A DNA stretch of 64,000 nucleotides, from positions 3,895,486 through 3,959,485 of the forward strand of contig NC_092350.1 of the NCBI RefSeq assembly GCF_963676685.1, given 5' to 3'. Positions 35,553-47,574 of the stretch are shown in pieces (within the stretch, counting starts at the first letter, position 1; each line of letters begins with the position of its first letter). This stretch comes from Mytilus edulis. Taxonomy: Eukaryota > Mollusca > Bivalvia > Mytilida > Mytilidae. The notes beneath the pieces were generated by a model. The model saw only the letters and a list, made by a program, of their open reading frames with translations. It searched no databases and had not been told where the DNA came from. A program made the position numbers and the translations under genes.

Positions 35553-38184
35553 ACTCGTCTAAACATCAACCCAACAATGTTAGATCTGTAAATTTGCTTT
35601 CGCAAATTTTTGGTTCTTCCCTCGCCGGGATTCGAACCCATGCTACTGTGATATCGTGACACCAAATCGCCTGCACTGCAGCCGTCCCGCTAGACCACAC
35701 GACCACCTGGGCTCTCAAAAAAAGAGCTTTCGGTGGGCATGTGTTACCTTTCCACGTCAGTTTTAATCTAGCGGCGTACTACAGTACATGATATATAAGG
35801 CATGAAGATGTTATTGTTACAGATCAGCTAAATTATCTATACTAAAGGATCCTACAAATTAATGTAAGATACAGTCACAGAAAATAATTATATTCATAAG
35901 TATATTTAACTGGATGTTAAACACCAATATACCTCATCATTAAAACCATTATCGTCAAAGTTACCAAAAGACTCACCAGTGACGCTCGAATCCAAAAAAA
36001 ATAAAAGGCCAAATAAAGTACGAAGTTGAAGAGCTTTGAGGACCAAAATTCCTAAAAGTGTTGCCAAATACAGCTAAGGTAATCTATGCCTGAGGTAGAA
36101 AGAGTTAGCATTTAAAATAATTCAAAATTTTGTAAACAGTAAATTTATAAACATAACCATATCAATGACAATTCATGTTAGCACACAAAGTAGTCTTTTT
36201 TGATTTGTTAAAGGACACATATTGAAGTTTTTCGATTTTGTTGGAAGACGTATATTTTAACTGACCTTTGAGGCTTTTCCAAACAGATCTGTAGTGTAAA
36301 CTTCTATTCCAGGCTGAAACGTGTATGTCTTTGTTGGTAAAATAGATGATACAACTTCATACGACCAGGTATCACCATTCCTACTAAATTCTAAAGAATA
36401 CGTGCCTTGTTTTAGTTTTTCGTATACTTCGTCAGGTAGACCTGTAAATGGAAAAAGAACTGATGACAAAAATAAAAGTAAATAGTTGATGACGGTATTC
36501 TATTATTGAAGATCTTTTATTTATTTTGAAGATCTTGTAAACATTGCAGAAAAGATAAGTCATTGTTACATTTTCAACATACAATGCACTTTCACGTTTT
36601 TTTTCTCTTCGATACAAATGTAAAACAAATCAAACAAATTTTTCTTTACAAAATTTCAGTATACTTTTCACCTTTTTTGGTTTTGAATATTTCGTGCAGC
36701 ATGGGGTATAATTTTCCTAATAAATCCCTTCATCTACAATACTTCTTCATTCATATTATTCGTCATATCTATTCCTAAGATTATGCAACACACCATTAAC
36801 TTACATATTTATTTTTCCCCGATATCTCCGATTTCGGTTTAAAGGTATGGTTCAAGGCAGATCTCTTTTAAGTAAGAAATTACAATGTTACTTTTCTTAT
36901 TACTTTTTCGACAAATTGATTTGTTTCGCATATTATTCAGCAAAGTCCATAAAGTAGTCTGACATTCCCTTCTAGTATTCCTATATCATAATGATTTAAA
37001 TCTTACAGCGTATTTTTAAGTATGTATTCGTTCTAAAATTAAAGCTTACCCTCGTCTATTCATGTGCATGATTTCAATGAAATATCGTGTTATTTATCTA
37101 TAATTATGCAAAAAGCTGCCGACCTCCTCTCAGGTATTTGTAACTGTTCTTGGTTTTAAGAGGAACTTGAATGATTTCATGACGTGCTCTACTATCTACT
37201 AGTGATATCAAATTAACTCAAGGCATCATGAACATAAAACGCTCCCCGACAACAGCTTGATCAGACCGCTGAGATCAAACCATGTCATATTTGCCCCAAT
37301 CATTCATAACCCAAAATCAATCAAAAATAAATCTTAATTTTTATTTGATTTGATTAGTTTTTACGCCACTTTTAAACAACCCTTTTTTGACTATTTCGCG
37401 GCGGCCAGTTTCTATTTTTGGTGGTTGAAGCCGAAATGACGGGAGGATACAACCTTCGATATATATAGGGAAACCGACAATCCTAATCTATTAAGATTGG
37501 AATCAAGTGTACCAGCACGAGCAGGGTTCGAACTCACAACCTCAGAGTTGACTGGCTAGTAATAACAGTAGTTACATCAAAACATGTCAAACCCAATTGG
37601 TCGACCTTTCTGTAATCACCTTTTTGTTGGTTACAGTCAATCAGTGTATTCGACGGTGAAGGGGGATAACAGAATATCAGTGCATACTGCATTATTTGAA
37701 CGTAAAATATGACGTATTTACTTAAACTTTCAAACTGTAAACATTTTTAAGACACTGAAGAAAGGAAAGAAATTCATTTTCATACATTTCTTTAACAAAA
37801 ATTGCATAATATTTAAAAATAAGAATTTAAAATAATAATCTAGCACGTGTTACGAACGTTTCTAAAGTCTGTTAATATATGAACAATACTTTTTAAATTA
37901 CATACTATATAACAGCCTAGCAGAAAATGCAATAGTTTTAAGTAATCAGAAATAACATTTATCACAAAAAGTGATTTCGCTATGGCGGTTAGTTTTATAA
38001 GTTTACACATGTTATAATATACATCTTTATTTGAATAGTAATCAATGCATAAATGTGTGCTTACTTAAAATCGTTAAATAGTCAAGTGGTAGTTAAAATA
38101 AAATTTACCTGACGCCTTGGCGAATGCTTCAAAATTTACGAACGAACTTCCATCTCCTTTCCATTTTCCCAGAAAATTAGACAT
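34030..38184 (-). CDS. Fatty-acid-binding protein gene A (four exons)
   Basis: Exons on the minus strand: 38184-38109 (76 nt), 36441-36266 (176), 34493-34380 (114), 34083-34030 (54), intron phases 1-0-0, protein 139 residues. This size and exon pattern are those of the FABP/CRABP family, small cytosolic beta-barrels that carry fatty acids. Exon 1 reads MSNFLGKWKGDGSSFVNFEA. Exon 2 has GLPDEVYEKLKQGTYSLEFS and ends TDLFGKASK. Exon 3 holds DSDSKMTLQEQAEMMDWQ and ITVTREI, with the conserved Arg106-type residue. Exon 4 is DVELENGVKMSQEFTRC. The exon-3 donor ATG|GTTCGT is weak; without splicing the frame would read VRQ and stop. The C-terminal Arg-x-Tyr is not present by my alignment. Exons 1-2 have an almost identical second copy at 39619-41537. 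Confidence 0.85.
34885..35180 (+). repeat. Interspersed repeat R3 in FABP A intron 2
   Basis: TTCTTATGTTGTACTGTTAT, GTTAGGGGAGGGTTGGGTCC, then GTACGGTGACCTATAATTGT and GATAGTTGTCTCATTGGCAA. Full copies of the same family are at 42035-42212 joined to 43430-43630, where another element has split it. Confidence 0.7.
35520..35712 (-). mobile_element. tRNA-derived SINE, reverse, with TA tail
   Basis: Read on the minus strand: GGTGGTCGTGTGGTCTAGCG (A-box region), GGGTTCGAATCCCGG (B box), a body with TCTAACATTGTTGGGTTGATG, and a tail of TA repeats at 35522-35550. This layout (tRNA head, conserved body, microsatellite tail) is that of mollusc SINEs. It lies in intron 2 of FABP gene A, just outside the left edge of the 3,353-bp duplication. 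Confidence 0.75.
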
Positions 38185-39069
38185 ATTTGTTATTTCTTGA
38201 GAATATCTGCAGCAGATTTATGTGTAGTCAGTTTACCCTACATGATTTCATGGTAATTATTGATATATTTGCACATGTATGAATACATGAGTTCGGACAC
38301 ATATAATTATACATGATATACACGTATCTGAGTCACAATACTTGATGATTTTTAAGTATCCAACACATGATATTTTAAAAACTTGATTAATCGTTTGTGT
38401 ATATTTTTTATCCATCTTTTTTGTATATGTCAGAACTTTTTTTTAGAACTGCTTGATTGCATGATCGTTCCATAGCCGACTGTTTGGTGTTTAGTCTTAA
38501 AGGCATGATATTTTTATTAGTTGTTAGTGGCTTTGAATTAGCTGTCAGATAACTGCGAGTACTCTCAGATCTGTTCATTGTGTCTTTTTGTGTCGGGATG
38601 AATAAATACCCGGCCACGTCCACTTGTTTTTTTTTTCTTTCAATCTGATGAGTTAAGCCTTTTTCAACTGATTGTTATAGTTCGTTCTTATGTTGTACTG
38701 TTATACCACTGTCCAAGGTTAGGGGAGGGTTGGGATCCCGCTAACATGTTTAACCCCGCCACATTATTTATGTATGTGCCTGTCCCAAGTCAGGAGCCTG
38801 TAATTCAGTAGTTGTCGTTTGTTTATGTGTTACACATTTGTTTTTCGTTCATTTTTAGTTCACCTGGCCCGAAGGGCCAAGTGAGCTTTTCTCACCACTT
38901 GGCGTCCGTCGTCCGTCGTCGTCGTCGTCCGTCGTCGTCGTCGTCGTTAACATTTTACATTTTGAACTTCTACTAGAGAACCACTGAATAGAAAGAAACC
39001 AAACTTGGTATGAATGTTCCTTATGAGGTGTTGACCAAGTGTTGTTACTTTGGAGCCGATCCATCATCC
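35717..39069. repeat. 3,353-bp tandem duplication, copy 1
   Basis: Left copy of a direct tandem duplication; the right copy is 39070-42421. It carries FABP exons 1 and 2, an R2 fragment (35960-36200), a tRNA-like SINE fragment (near 37500-37560, GCAGGGTTCGAACTCACAAC), an R3 fragment (38680-38860) and the first ~200 bp of the element found whole at 42214-43425. The junction at 39069/39070 joins CCATCATCC to AAAAAAAGAGC with only 1-3 bases of shared sequence. Confidence 0.93.
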
Positions 39070-39618
39070 AAAAAAAGAGCTTTCGGTGGGCATGTGTTAC
39101 CTTTCCACGTCAGTTTTAATCTAGCGGCGTACTACAGTACATGATATATAAGGCATGAAGATGTTATTGTTACAGATCAGCTAAATTATCTATAGTAAAG
39201 GATCCTACAAATTAATGTAAGATACAGTCACAGAAAATAATTATATTCATAAGTATATTTAACTGGATGTTAAACACCAATATACCTCATCATTAAAACC
39301 ATTATCGTCAAAGTTACCAAAAGACTCACCAGTGACGCTCGAATCCAAAAAAAATAAAAGGCCAAATAAAGTACGAAGTTGAAGAGCTTTGAGGACCAAA
39401 ATTCCTAAAAGTGTTGCCAAATACAGCTAAGGTAATCTATGCCTGAGGTAGAAAGAGTTAGCATTTAAAATAATTCAAAATTTTGTAAACAGTAAATTTA
39501 TAAACATAACCATATCAATGACAATTCATGTTAGCACACAAAGTAGTCTTTTTTGATTTGTTAAAGGACACATATTGAAGTTTTTCGATTTTGTTGGAAG
39601 ACGTATATTTTAACTGAC

Positions 39619-41537
39619 CTTTGAGGCTTTTCCAAACAGATCTGTAGTGGAAACTTCTATTCCAGGCTGAAACGTGTATGTCTTTGTTGGTAAAATAGAT
39701 GATACAACTTCATACGACCAGGTATCACCATTCCTACTAAATTCTAAAGAATACGTGCCTTGTTTTAGTTTTTCGTATACTTCGTCAGGTAGACCTGTAA
39801 ATGGAAAAAGAACTGATGACAAAAATAAAAGTAAATAGTTGATGACGGTATTCTATTATTGAAGATCTTTTATTTATTTTGAAGATCTTGTAAACATTGC
39901 AGAAAAGATAAGTCATTGTTACATTTTCAACATACAATGCTCTTTCACGTTTTTTTTCTCTTCGATACAAATGTAAAACAAATCAAACAAATTTTTCTTT
40001 ACAAAATTTCAGTATACTTTTCACCTTTTTTGCTTTTGAATATTTCGTGCAGCATGGGGTATAATTTTCCTAATAAATCCCTTCATCTACAATACTTCTT
40101 CATTCATATTATTCGTCATATCTATTCCTAAGATTATGCAACACACCATTAACTTACATATTTATTTTTCCCCGATATCTCCGATTTCGGTTTAAAGGTA
40201 TGGTTCAAGGCAGATCTCTTTTAAGTAAGAAATTACAATGTTACTTTTCTTATTACTTTTTCGACAAATTGATTTGTTTCGCATATTATTCAGCAAAGTC
40301 CATAAAGTAGTCTGACATTCCCTTCTAGTATTCCTATATCATAATGATTTAAATCTTACAGCGTATTTTTAAGTATGTATTCGTTCTAAAATTAAAGCTT
40401 ACCCTCGTCTATTCATGTGCATGATTTCAATGAAATATCGTGTTATTTATCTATAATTATGCAAAAAGCTGCCGACCTCCTCTCAGGTATTTGTAACTGT
40501 TCTTGGTTTTAAGAGGAACTTGAATGATTTCATGATGTGCTCTACTATCTACTAGTGATATCAAATTAACTCAAGGCATCATGAACATAAAACGCTCCCC
40601 GACAACAGCTTGATCAGACCGCTGAGATCAAACCATGTCATATTTGCCCCAATCATTCATAACCCAAAATCAATCAAAAATAAATCTTAATTTTTATTTG
40701 ATTTGATTAGTTTTTACGCCACTTTTAAACAACCCTTTTTTGACTATTTCGCGGCGGCCAGTTTCTATTTTTGGTGGTTGAAGCCGAAATGACGGGAGGA
40801 TACAACCTTCGATATATATAGGGAAACCGACAATCCTAATCTATTAAGATTGGAATCAAGTGTACCAGCACGAGCAGGGTTCGAACTCACAACCTCAGAG
40901 TTGACTGGCTAGTAATAACAGTAGTTACATCAAAACATGTCAAACCCAATTGGTCGACCTTTCTGTAATCACCTTTTTGTTGGTTACAGTCAATCAGTGT
41001 ATTCGACGGTGAAGGGGGATAACAGAATATCAGTGCATACTGCATTATTTGAACGTAAAATATGACGTATTTACTTAAACTTTCAAACTGTAAACATTTT
41101 TAAGACACTGAAGAAAGGAAAGAAATTCATTTTCATACATTTCTTTAACAAAAATTGCATAATATTTAAAAATAAGAATTTAAAATAATAATCTAGCACG
41201 TGTTACGAACGTTTCTAAAGTCTGTTAATATATGAACAATACTTTTTAAATTACATACTATATAACAGCCTAGCAGAAAATGCAATAGTTTTAAGTAATC
41301 AGAAATAACATTTATCACAAAAAGTGATTTCGCTATGGCGGTTAGTTTTATAAGTTTACACATGTTATAATATACATCTTTATTTGAATAGTAATCAATG
41401 CATAAATGTGTGCTTACTTAAAATCGTTAAATAGTCAAGTGGTAGTTAAAATAAAATTTACCTGACGCCTTGGCGAATGCTTCAAAATTTACGAACGAAC
41501 TTCCATCTCCTTTCCATTTTCCCAGAAAATTAGACAT
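39619..41537 (-). CDS. Duplicated FABP exons 1-2 (partial gene)
   Basis: Exon 1 copy at 41537-41462 and exon 2 copy at 39794-39619, with the same splice sites as gene A. The exon 2 copy differs by one residue (EVSTTDLFGK instead of EVYTTDLFGK). There is no exon 3 or 4 between this exon 2 and the next exon 1 at 38184, so on its own this is a 5'-half gene. It could act as an alternative promoter and first exons splicing over the inner pair to exons 3-4, give a chimeric exon order, or be a dead fragment or an assembly duplicate. Confidence 0.75.
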
Positions 41538-42034
41538 ATTTGTTATTTCTTGAGAATATCTGCAGCAGATTTATGTGTAGTCAGTTTACCCTACATGATT
41601 TCATGGTAATTATTGATATATTTGCACATGTATGAATACATGAGTTCGGACACATATAATTATACATGATATACACGTATCTGAGTCACAATACTTGATG
41701 ATTTTTAAGTATCCAACACATGATATTTTAAAAACTTGATTAATCGTTTGTGTATATTTTTTATCCATCTTTTTTGTATATGTCAGAACTTTTTTTTAGA
41801 ACTGCTTGATTGCATGATCGTTCCATAGCCGACTGTTTGGTGTTTAGTCTTAAAGGCATGATATTTTTATTAGTTGTTAGTGGCTTTGAATTAGCTGTCA
41901 GATAACTGCGAGTACTCTCAGATCTGTTCATTGTGTCTTTTTGTGTCGGGATGAATAAATACCCGGCCACGTCCACTTGTTTTTTTTTCTTTCAATCTGA
42001 TGAGTTAAGCCTTTTTCAACTGATTGTTATAGTT

Positions 42035-42212
42035 CGTTCTTATGTTGTACTGTTATACCACTGTCCAAGGTTAGGGGAGGGTTGGGATCCCGCTAACATG
42101 TTTAACCCCGCCACATTATTTATGTATGTGCCTGTCCCAAGTCAGGAGCCTGTAATTCAGTAGTTGTCGTTTGTTTATGTGTTACACATTTGTTTTTCGT
42201 TCATTTTTAGTT
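42035..42212 (+). repeat. Interspersed repeat R3, left half
   Basis: TTCTTATGTTGTACTGTTAT to TTTTCGTTCATTTTT. Its right half continues at 43430 after the inserted element, in the same orientation. Confidence 0.7.
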
Positions 42213-43425
42213 CACCTGGCCCGAAGGGCCAAGTGAGCTTTTCTCACCACTTGGCGTCCGTCGTCCGTCGTCGTCGTCGTCCGTCGTCGTCGTCGTCGTT
42301 AACATTTTACATTTTGAACTTCTACTAGAGAACCACTGAATAGAAAGAAACCAAACTTGGTATGAATGTTCCTTATGAGGTGTTGACCAAGTGTTGTTAC
42401 TTTGGAGCCGATCCATCATCCAAGATGGCCGCAAGCGGGGGACTTAGTTTAACATAGGACCCTATGGGAAATGCATACAAAAGACTTCTTTAAGGGAACC
42501 ACTGAATGGAAAGAAACCAAACATAGCATGAATGTTCCTTATGAGGTGCTGACCAAGTGTTGTTACTTTGTTGCCGATCCATTATCCAAGATGGCCGCCA
42601 GTGGGGGGCTTAGTTTAACATAGGACCCTATAGGAAATGCATACAAATGACTTCTTTTAGAGAACCACTGAATGGAATGAAACCGAACATGGCATGAATG
42701 TTCCTTATGAGGTGCTGACCAAGTGTTGTTACTTTGTAGCCGATCCATTATCCAAGATGGCCCCCAGCATTGGACTAAGTTTGAAATAGGACCCTTAGGG
42801 AAATGCATACAAATGACTTCTTTTAGAGAACCACTGAATGGAATGACACTAAACATGGCATGAATGTTTTTTATGAGGTGCTGACCAAGTGTTGTTACTT
42901 TGTAGCCGATCCATCATCCAAGATGGCCGCCAGCAGGTGACTTAGTTTAACATAGGACCCTATGGGAAATGCATACAAATGACTTCTTTTAGAGAACCAC
43001 TGAATGAAATGAAACCAAACATGGCATGAATGTTCCTTATGAGGTGCTGACCAAGTGTTGTTACTTTGTAGCCAATCCATCATCCATGATGGCCGCCAGC
43101 GGGGTACTTCGTTTAACTTAGAACCCTATGGGAAATAAATATGAATGTCTTCTTTAAGAGAACCATATGGAATGGAATGAAACCAAACATTGCATGAATG
43201 TTCCTTATGAGGTGCTGATCATGACCAAGTGTTGTTACTGTGTAGCCAATCCATCATACAAGATGTCCGCCAGTGGGGGCCTTTTGAATGAAATCCAACA
43301 TAGCCTGAATTTCCCTCTGTATGAGGTTGTATTATTACTTTTAGCCAAGTCTTATATGTTATTATATGATTTCAAAAACCCGAGTAGAATCAGGTGAGCG
43401 ATACAGGCTCTTAAGAGCCTCTAGT
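42213..43425 (+). mobile_element. Hairpin-ended element with ~165-bp internal repeats (Helitron-like end)
   Basis: Begins TTCACCTGGCCCGAAGGGCC (GGCCC-GAA-GGGCC hairpin) with a CGT/GTC trinucleotide run, and ends GGCTCTTAAGAGCC-TCTAG, a perfect palindrome followed by CTAG as in Helitron 3' ends. The body has about six tandem units of 165-167 bp, each with AAGATGGCCGCCAGC and TGGCATGAATGTTCCTTATG (GATGGCC at 42424, 42590, 42756, 42921, 43088, diverged 43262). It is inserted in the T-run of an R3 repeat, whose halves flank it (42035-42212, 43430-43630), without an evident target duplication. No open frame for a replicase; frames at 42563-43083 only translate the repeats. Confidence 0.7.
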
Positions 43426-43429
43426 TTTT

Positions 43430-43630
43430 TTTAACATAAATAAGACGTTAGTTTTCTCGTTTGAATTGTTTTACATTGTCTAATCGGGGCCTTTTATAGC
43501 TGACTATGCGGTATGGGCTTTGCTCATTGTTGAATGCCGTACGGTGACCTATAGTTGTTAATGTTTGTGTTATTTTGGCCTTTTGTGGATAGTTGTCTCA
43601 TTGGCAATCATACCACATCTTCTTTTTTAT
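43430..43630 (+). repeat. Interspersed repeat R3, right half
   Basis: TTAGTTTTCTCGTTTGAATTG, GCCGTACGGTGACCTATAGT, GATAGTTGTCTCATTGGCAA. Continues the half at 42035-42212. Confidence 0.7.
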
Positions 43631-46066
43631 ATGTTGATGTTTAGCGTACATGTACTATTTATTCAATAACGATTCTAATCTTAAAGTAAAATTGCTCTCC
43701 TGATATCACTGGCACTCCGACGACATAATCCGCACAATAATAAGTTATTTGCTTGCATAACGTAAAACTCGATCATAGAAGGGGTATGCAAACACATATA
43801 TAGGGTGAAAAGGGGAATATTCAGAATTTATTTCAAAGATTTTAAAGAAATTAACTCAAATATGAAGTTTTATAAATATTTAATAAAGATTGATAGAATC
43901 CTGGGCCTTAAATATGATGACTCAGCATAAATTCACACTTTACAGTATGCATAGTTTAATTAAAGTCCTGGATACAAAATTAATTCATAATATTTGCATA
44001 TTTGTCAGTTAAATTGTTAAGAAGTGCTTATATGTACTCTTCACAGTCAATACAACTCATTGATTCTTCCTGAATATTATCTATAGGTATATTTGTGTCC
44101 TTTCGATAACCCAAAAGTAAGCCCCAACACATAAATCTGTTTTTTTGTCACCACGGCATAATAAATACAAGCTAGAAAAACCAAAATATCTCAAGAAAAG
44201 TTACAATAGTGTGTTGTATCCTGAATATGTACTAAATATTCCAAATTGCTAGAAACAGCAGAATGATTTAGGAAATGTGAGGCCCCAGGGGCAAAAACCA
44301 TAGAAAATTGCCTACCCCCTGGGTCATAAAACAAATAATTTAACTTATTAATGCTATGATTTTATGATTTTAAAGTTCTTGATATAGAAAACAATAACTT
44401 TGCTTGGAAGTTATGCAAAAATCAGATGTTAGCAGTCATCTCTACAACATTTTAAGTGAATTTATATCTCAGACTGGTATCTGCATGCATACAACTATAA
44501 TTGCAAATATGGCTTTGTTTTAACACTTCTAGTATATATAGTACATGTAGCTAAATTGTGTCAGATAAATGGTTACAGATGATACTGTTGTGACAAGAAT
44601 TCTAAATTGACCATTTGAGGCAGAACATGTTTTCTTTAATTGACAAATATGCATACAGTAAGATGTGGTCTGGAAACAGAGGCTGGATTTGATACTATAT
44701 ATAATCTTGAATGTTGTAATGATTGACTGCTTAACATTACATTTATAGTATTCTGATATGCTTTCAATATGTTAACAAATCAAAACAGTTTTTAACAGGT
44801 TCTAGGCATTTTTTATCAGAAAATATGCAATTAGGGTAAGCTGGCAATAGTTAAAGTCTTGTTTTCAAATTCTTTAAAAAAATGAAACAGGGGAGGGGGT
44901 TTAAAATGTATAGTAAAGAAAAACTTAGAGTATAGGCAGTGATTTTTTTAAGACTATAATTCTGATAAATGGGTATTAATGTGTGAAAAACTGATTTTAG
45001 AGAGTTTTTCTATTTGAATAAATGTCTGTATCGGTTGCACTTTGTAAATATAGCTGTTTCTCAAAACACGCCTCTTTTGGGGAGATCTTGAATATTCATA
45101 GAAAATTAATTTTGTTTACATACTGGTTCCCAGTTATGCTCTCTGTGTTCCATATCACAGAGACAGAACTTGGGAATGTTACCAGTAAATAAACACGTGC
45201 ATATTGTTTACATTGATATCTGCAGTATTGAAGCCCTATATATAATTGTTACAATAGAGATCACGTATCCTGTTGATAGTAAAGAAGTATATAAGATTGG
45301 TGACCATGAAAGCTGACTAGCGAACCCTGGGAGCCGTTTAAACAAAAGTATATGTTTTACATTCTTTTTGCACGATCTTATATTGGTTACATATTGATAT
45401 GTTGTATCGCTTTAACGTTATACTACCGTCTCATATTTTGTGAGGAATATGTTATAATAAATATTAGTATAATTTTGTATTATAGAGTCTAAAAAAGAGG
45501 ACAAATGATATTCCTTATTGTTTTACTGATCAAAAATGATTCAGTTCTTACAAAAAGTGGAATCTACTACAATGGTTCATTTGTTTTTACCATTAAAAAA
45601 AATACAAGAACATAGTTAGTATGCTTTATATACAATTACACCATTGTCCCAGATCACGAGAAAAAGGATCGTTCACAAACTTGTTTAACTCCGATATACT
45701 CTTTATATGCATGTCCCAAGTCGATAGCCTGTAATTCAGTGCACATTGTCCTAGAGATATCTAGGCAACGATACATTTAATCAAAGATCTCCTGCATTGT
45801 TTATTGGCATTTATTAAATTAAAATCAAGGATTATGACTTCAAAAAGATATACATGGATTAATGTGTACTAGTACATGTATACTGTACCTTAGCAATGAT
45901 AGATATGAAATATATGTAATATGTAGCTACACGACACTCTTCCAAAGCCCTTGAATAAAAAAGCAGAAAATGGCTTTCAACATTACCAAATAGTCTTAAT
46001 CAATAGATACTTTTTGGCCCCGTACGGATAAAATCACACCCAGAGGCAACATTTAATTATCAATTG
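43631..46066. other. Intergenic, mostly unique
   Basis: AT-rich with no gene seen on either strand. Holds a hairpin at 45121-45187 (listed separately) and a partial R3 fragment at about 45625-45745 (CATTGTCCCAGATCACGAG). Confidence 0.4.
45121..45187. other. Imperfect hairpin of pre-miRNA size
   Basis: Arm TACTGGTTCCCAGTTATGCT (on to CTCTGTG) pairs with CACAGAGACAGAACTTGGGA (on to ACCAGTA), with an 8-base loop TTCCATAT and two small bulges. The roughly 67-base length and about 24 pairs are in the range of a miRNA precursor, but equally of a small foldback element. Only structure is seen, no evidence of expression. Confidence 0.4.
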
Positions 46067-46962
46067 CAAATAATCGGCGTTTTGCATTTGCGCCGGTTAT
46101 TTCTTTCACTTGCGCCGATTTTTTTTTCATCTGCGCCGATTTATTTACAGGTAAATAACAGGTGAAATGGTATAAGATGCGACCTCTTCCGTTAGCCAGT
46201 TATACATATGTTATAAATTGTCAATTATAGCATGTGTATAACTGTTGTCTCCTGCTTAAAATCAAGACGTAAAGCCTAAGATAAAAGCACTTTGTTTATA
46301 CTAAAATGACGAATAAAAAAAATATGTACAGCATTCAAATCCATAAAAAAGGAATACTTTCAATTCATAAATCTGTTTTTGCCGAGTATGTTTAGGCAAC
46401 ACATCTAATATATTCCTTTCTTATGATTTCGTCTCTTCTATATTTGGCGTAATTGGCGATAACGAAGGCCATATTTTCTTTGTCTGGCATACGTACTGGT
46501 GGGGGCATTTCTAGAGTTCGAATTTTCTCACAAGGAAGCTTTTAAACCAAGAGTTCCAAATGGTGAAGTTGAATTCATCCCTTCGTTAGTTTTATGGACG
46601 CCATCACGAATTGGTTGACCGTTATGGAATGTGTACTTGTACGTTGTCTAAGAATGTATGACATTTGTCATCAGAAGGAGCGGAGCGTCAGACAATGTCA
46701 AACGTGAAGCAGTCATTGATCTCATTAAGGGAAAGGAATGGTAACCCGAAACATTGGGATAGCCATTTACCAATTGCAATGTCACTTGATTTGCCTTATA
46801 CTCTGTGCACAGCCAATATAAAAGTATGAACTTACCTAAAACTTACCAGTAAATCCAATTAGGAAAAAATATAAAATCGGCGCAAATGAAAAAATGAAAT
46901 CGGCGCAAATGAAAGAATGAACAATTTCAAAATCGGCGCAAATGTCATACGCCCCAAATAAT
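46067..46962. mobile_element. hAT-like MITE with 8-bp target duplication
   Basis: Perfect 8-bp direct repeat CAAATAAT at 46067-46074 and 46955-46962 flanks an 880-bp element. Its ends are inverted: CGGCGTTTTGCATTTGCGCCG at the left; the right end reversed reads GGGCGTATGACATTTGCGCC. Subterminal TTTGCGCCGATTT motifs repeat three times at each end in opposite orientation. The interior (46590-46640) contains a captured or nested fragment of the R1 retroelement ORF (FYGRHHELVDRYG). No transposase. Confidence 0.75.
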
Positions 46963-46998
46963 GTTGCTGATTATTGTCATTTTGCGTCTTTACATGTT

Positions 46999-47115
46999 CA
47001 TATTTTATCGGGCAAAAACACGAAGACGAAAATGCAAAAAAAAACGAAATGGTTTCACTTCATGCTATCACATTTTATACTTTCCATTTTTGTGTTTTTG
47101 CCCGATAGAATATAT
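46999..47115. mobile_element. Small foldback element
   Basis: ATCGGGCAAAAACAC at 47007-47021 is perfectly inverted at 47092-47106 (GTGTTTTTGCCCGAT), with AT-rich outer extensions and a 70-base loop. Non-coding. A 78-codon frame across it is fortuitous. Confidence 0.55.
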
Positions 47116-47574
47116 ATAGGAAAGGCTCAAATGAGGGAAATGGCCTTTTTTTGCCCTTATATTTTTACAGTTTTTTAAAACTAACTGTCAGTAACTGCAG
47201 CTAGAGTTTTTGGCTCGTGTTGTGTGGATGCAATAATGTATCGCCTTGACTGTAGTGTATGCTCTTATATTTTTACAGTTAGGATTTTTTTAACTAACTG
47301 TCAGCAACCTCGAGTAATCTCAGATCTATATTAACCGGCCACCATATTTGTGGGATTAATTTTTTTTTATATGCATTGCATTTCGTTTCGTCAGCATGTC
47401 GCGTATTGGTTATTTTTTTCTAACACTTTCGAAAGTTGTTTTTTAATGAACATTTCTGAAACTTCTTCCTCACTTTGTTCATTGTTTAAAATATCATGTT
47501 CATGTCAATTTTACATTGAAGTCGTCATGCCTTTTTTTTAATCTCTCTGTTAAGTCATGCGTCCATTAAGTTGG
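47116..47574. other. Intergenic, short local repeats
   Basis: Two related blocks, TATTTTTACAGTTTTTTAAAACTAACTGTCAGTAAC-like at ~47158 and ~47268, indicate a small local duplication of about 110 bp. Nothing else seen. Confidence 0.4.

Larger units (their letters stand above)
39070..42421. repeat. 3,353-bp tandem duplication, copy 2
   Basis: Differs from copy 1 at only a handful of bases that I could spot (for example GTGTAAACT versus GTGGAAACT in exon 2, ATGCACTTT versus ATGCTCTTT, and one T fewer in a T-run near 41990). It contains a second FABP exon 1 (41462-41537) and exon 2 (39619-39794). Confidence 0.93.

Noticed and set aside
35630-35700. Possible tRNA gene (B box on the minus strand)
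   Set aside because: B box and A-box-like sequence fit a SINE head; no acceptor stem, and a SINE body with TA tail follows.
42563-43083. Two minus-strand frames with repeated peptides
   Set aside because: They translate the 165-bp tandem units of a mobile element; no family resemblance.
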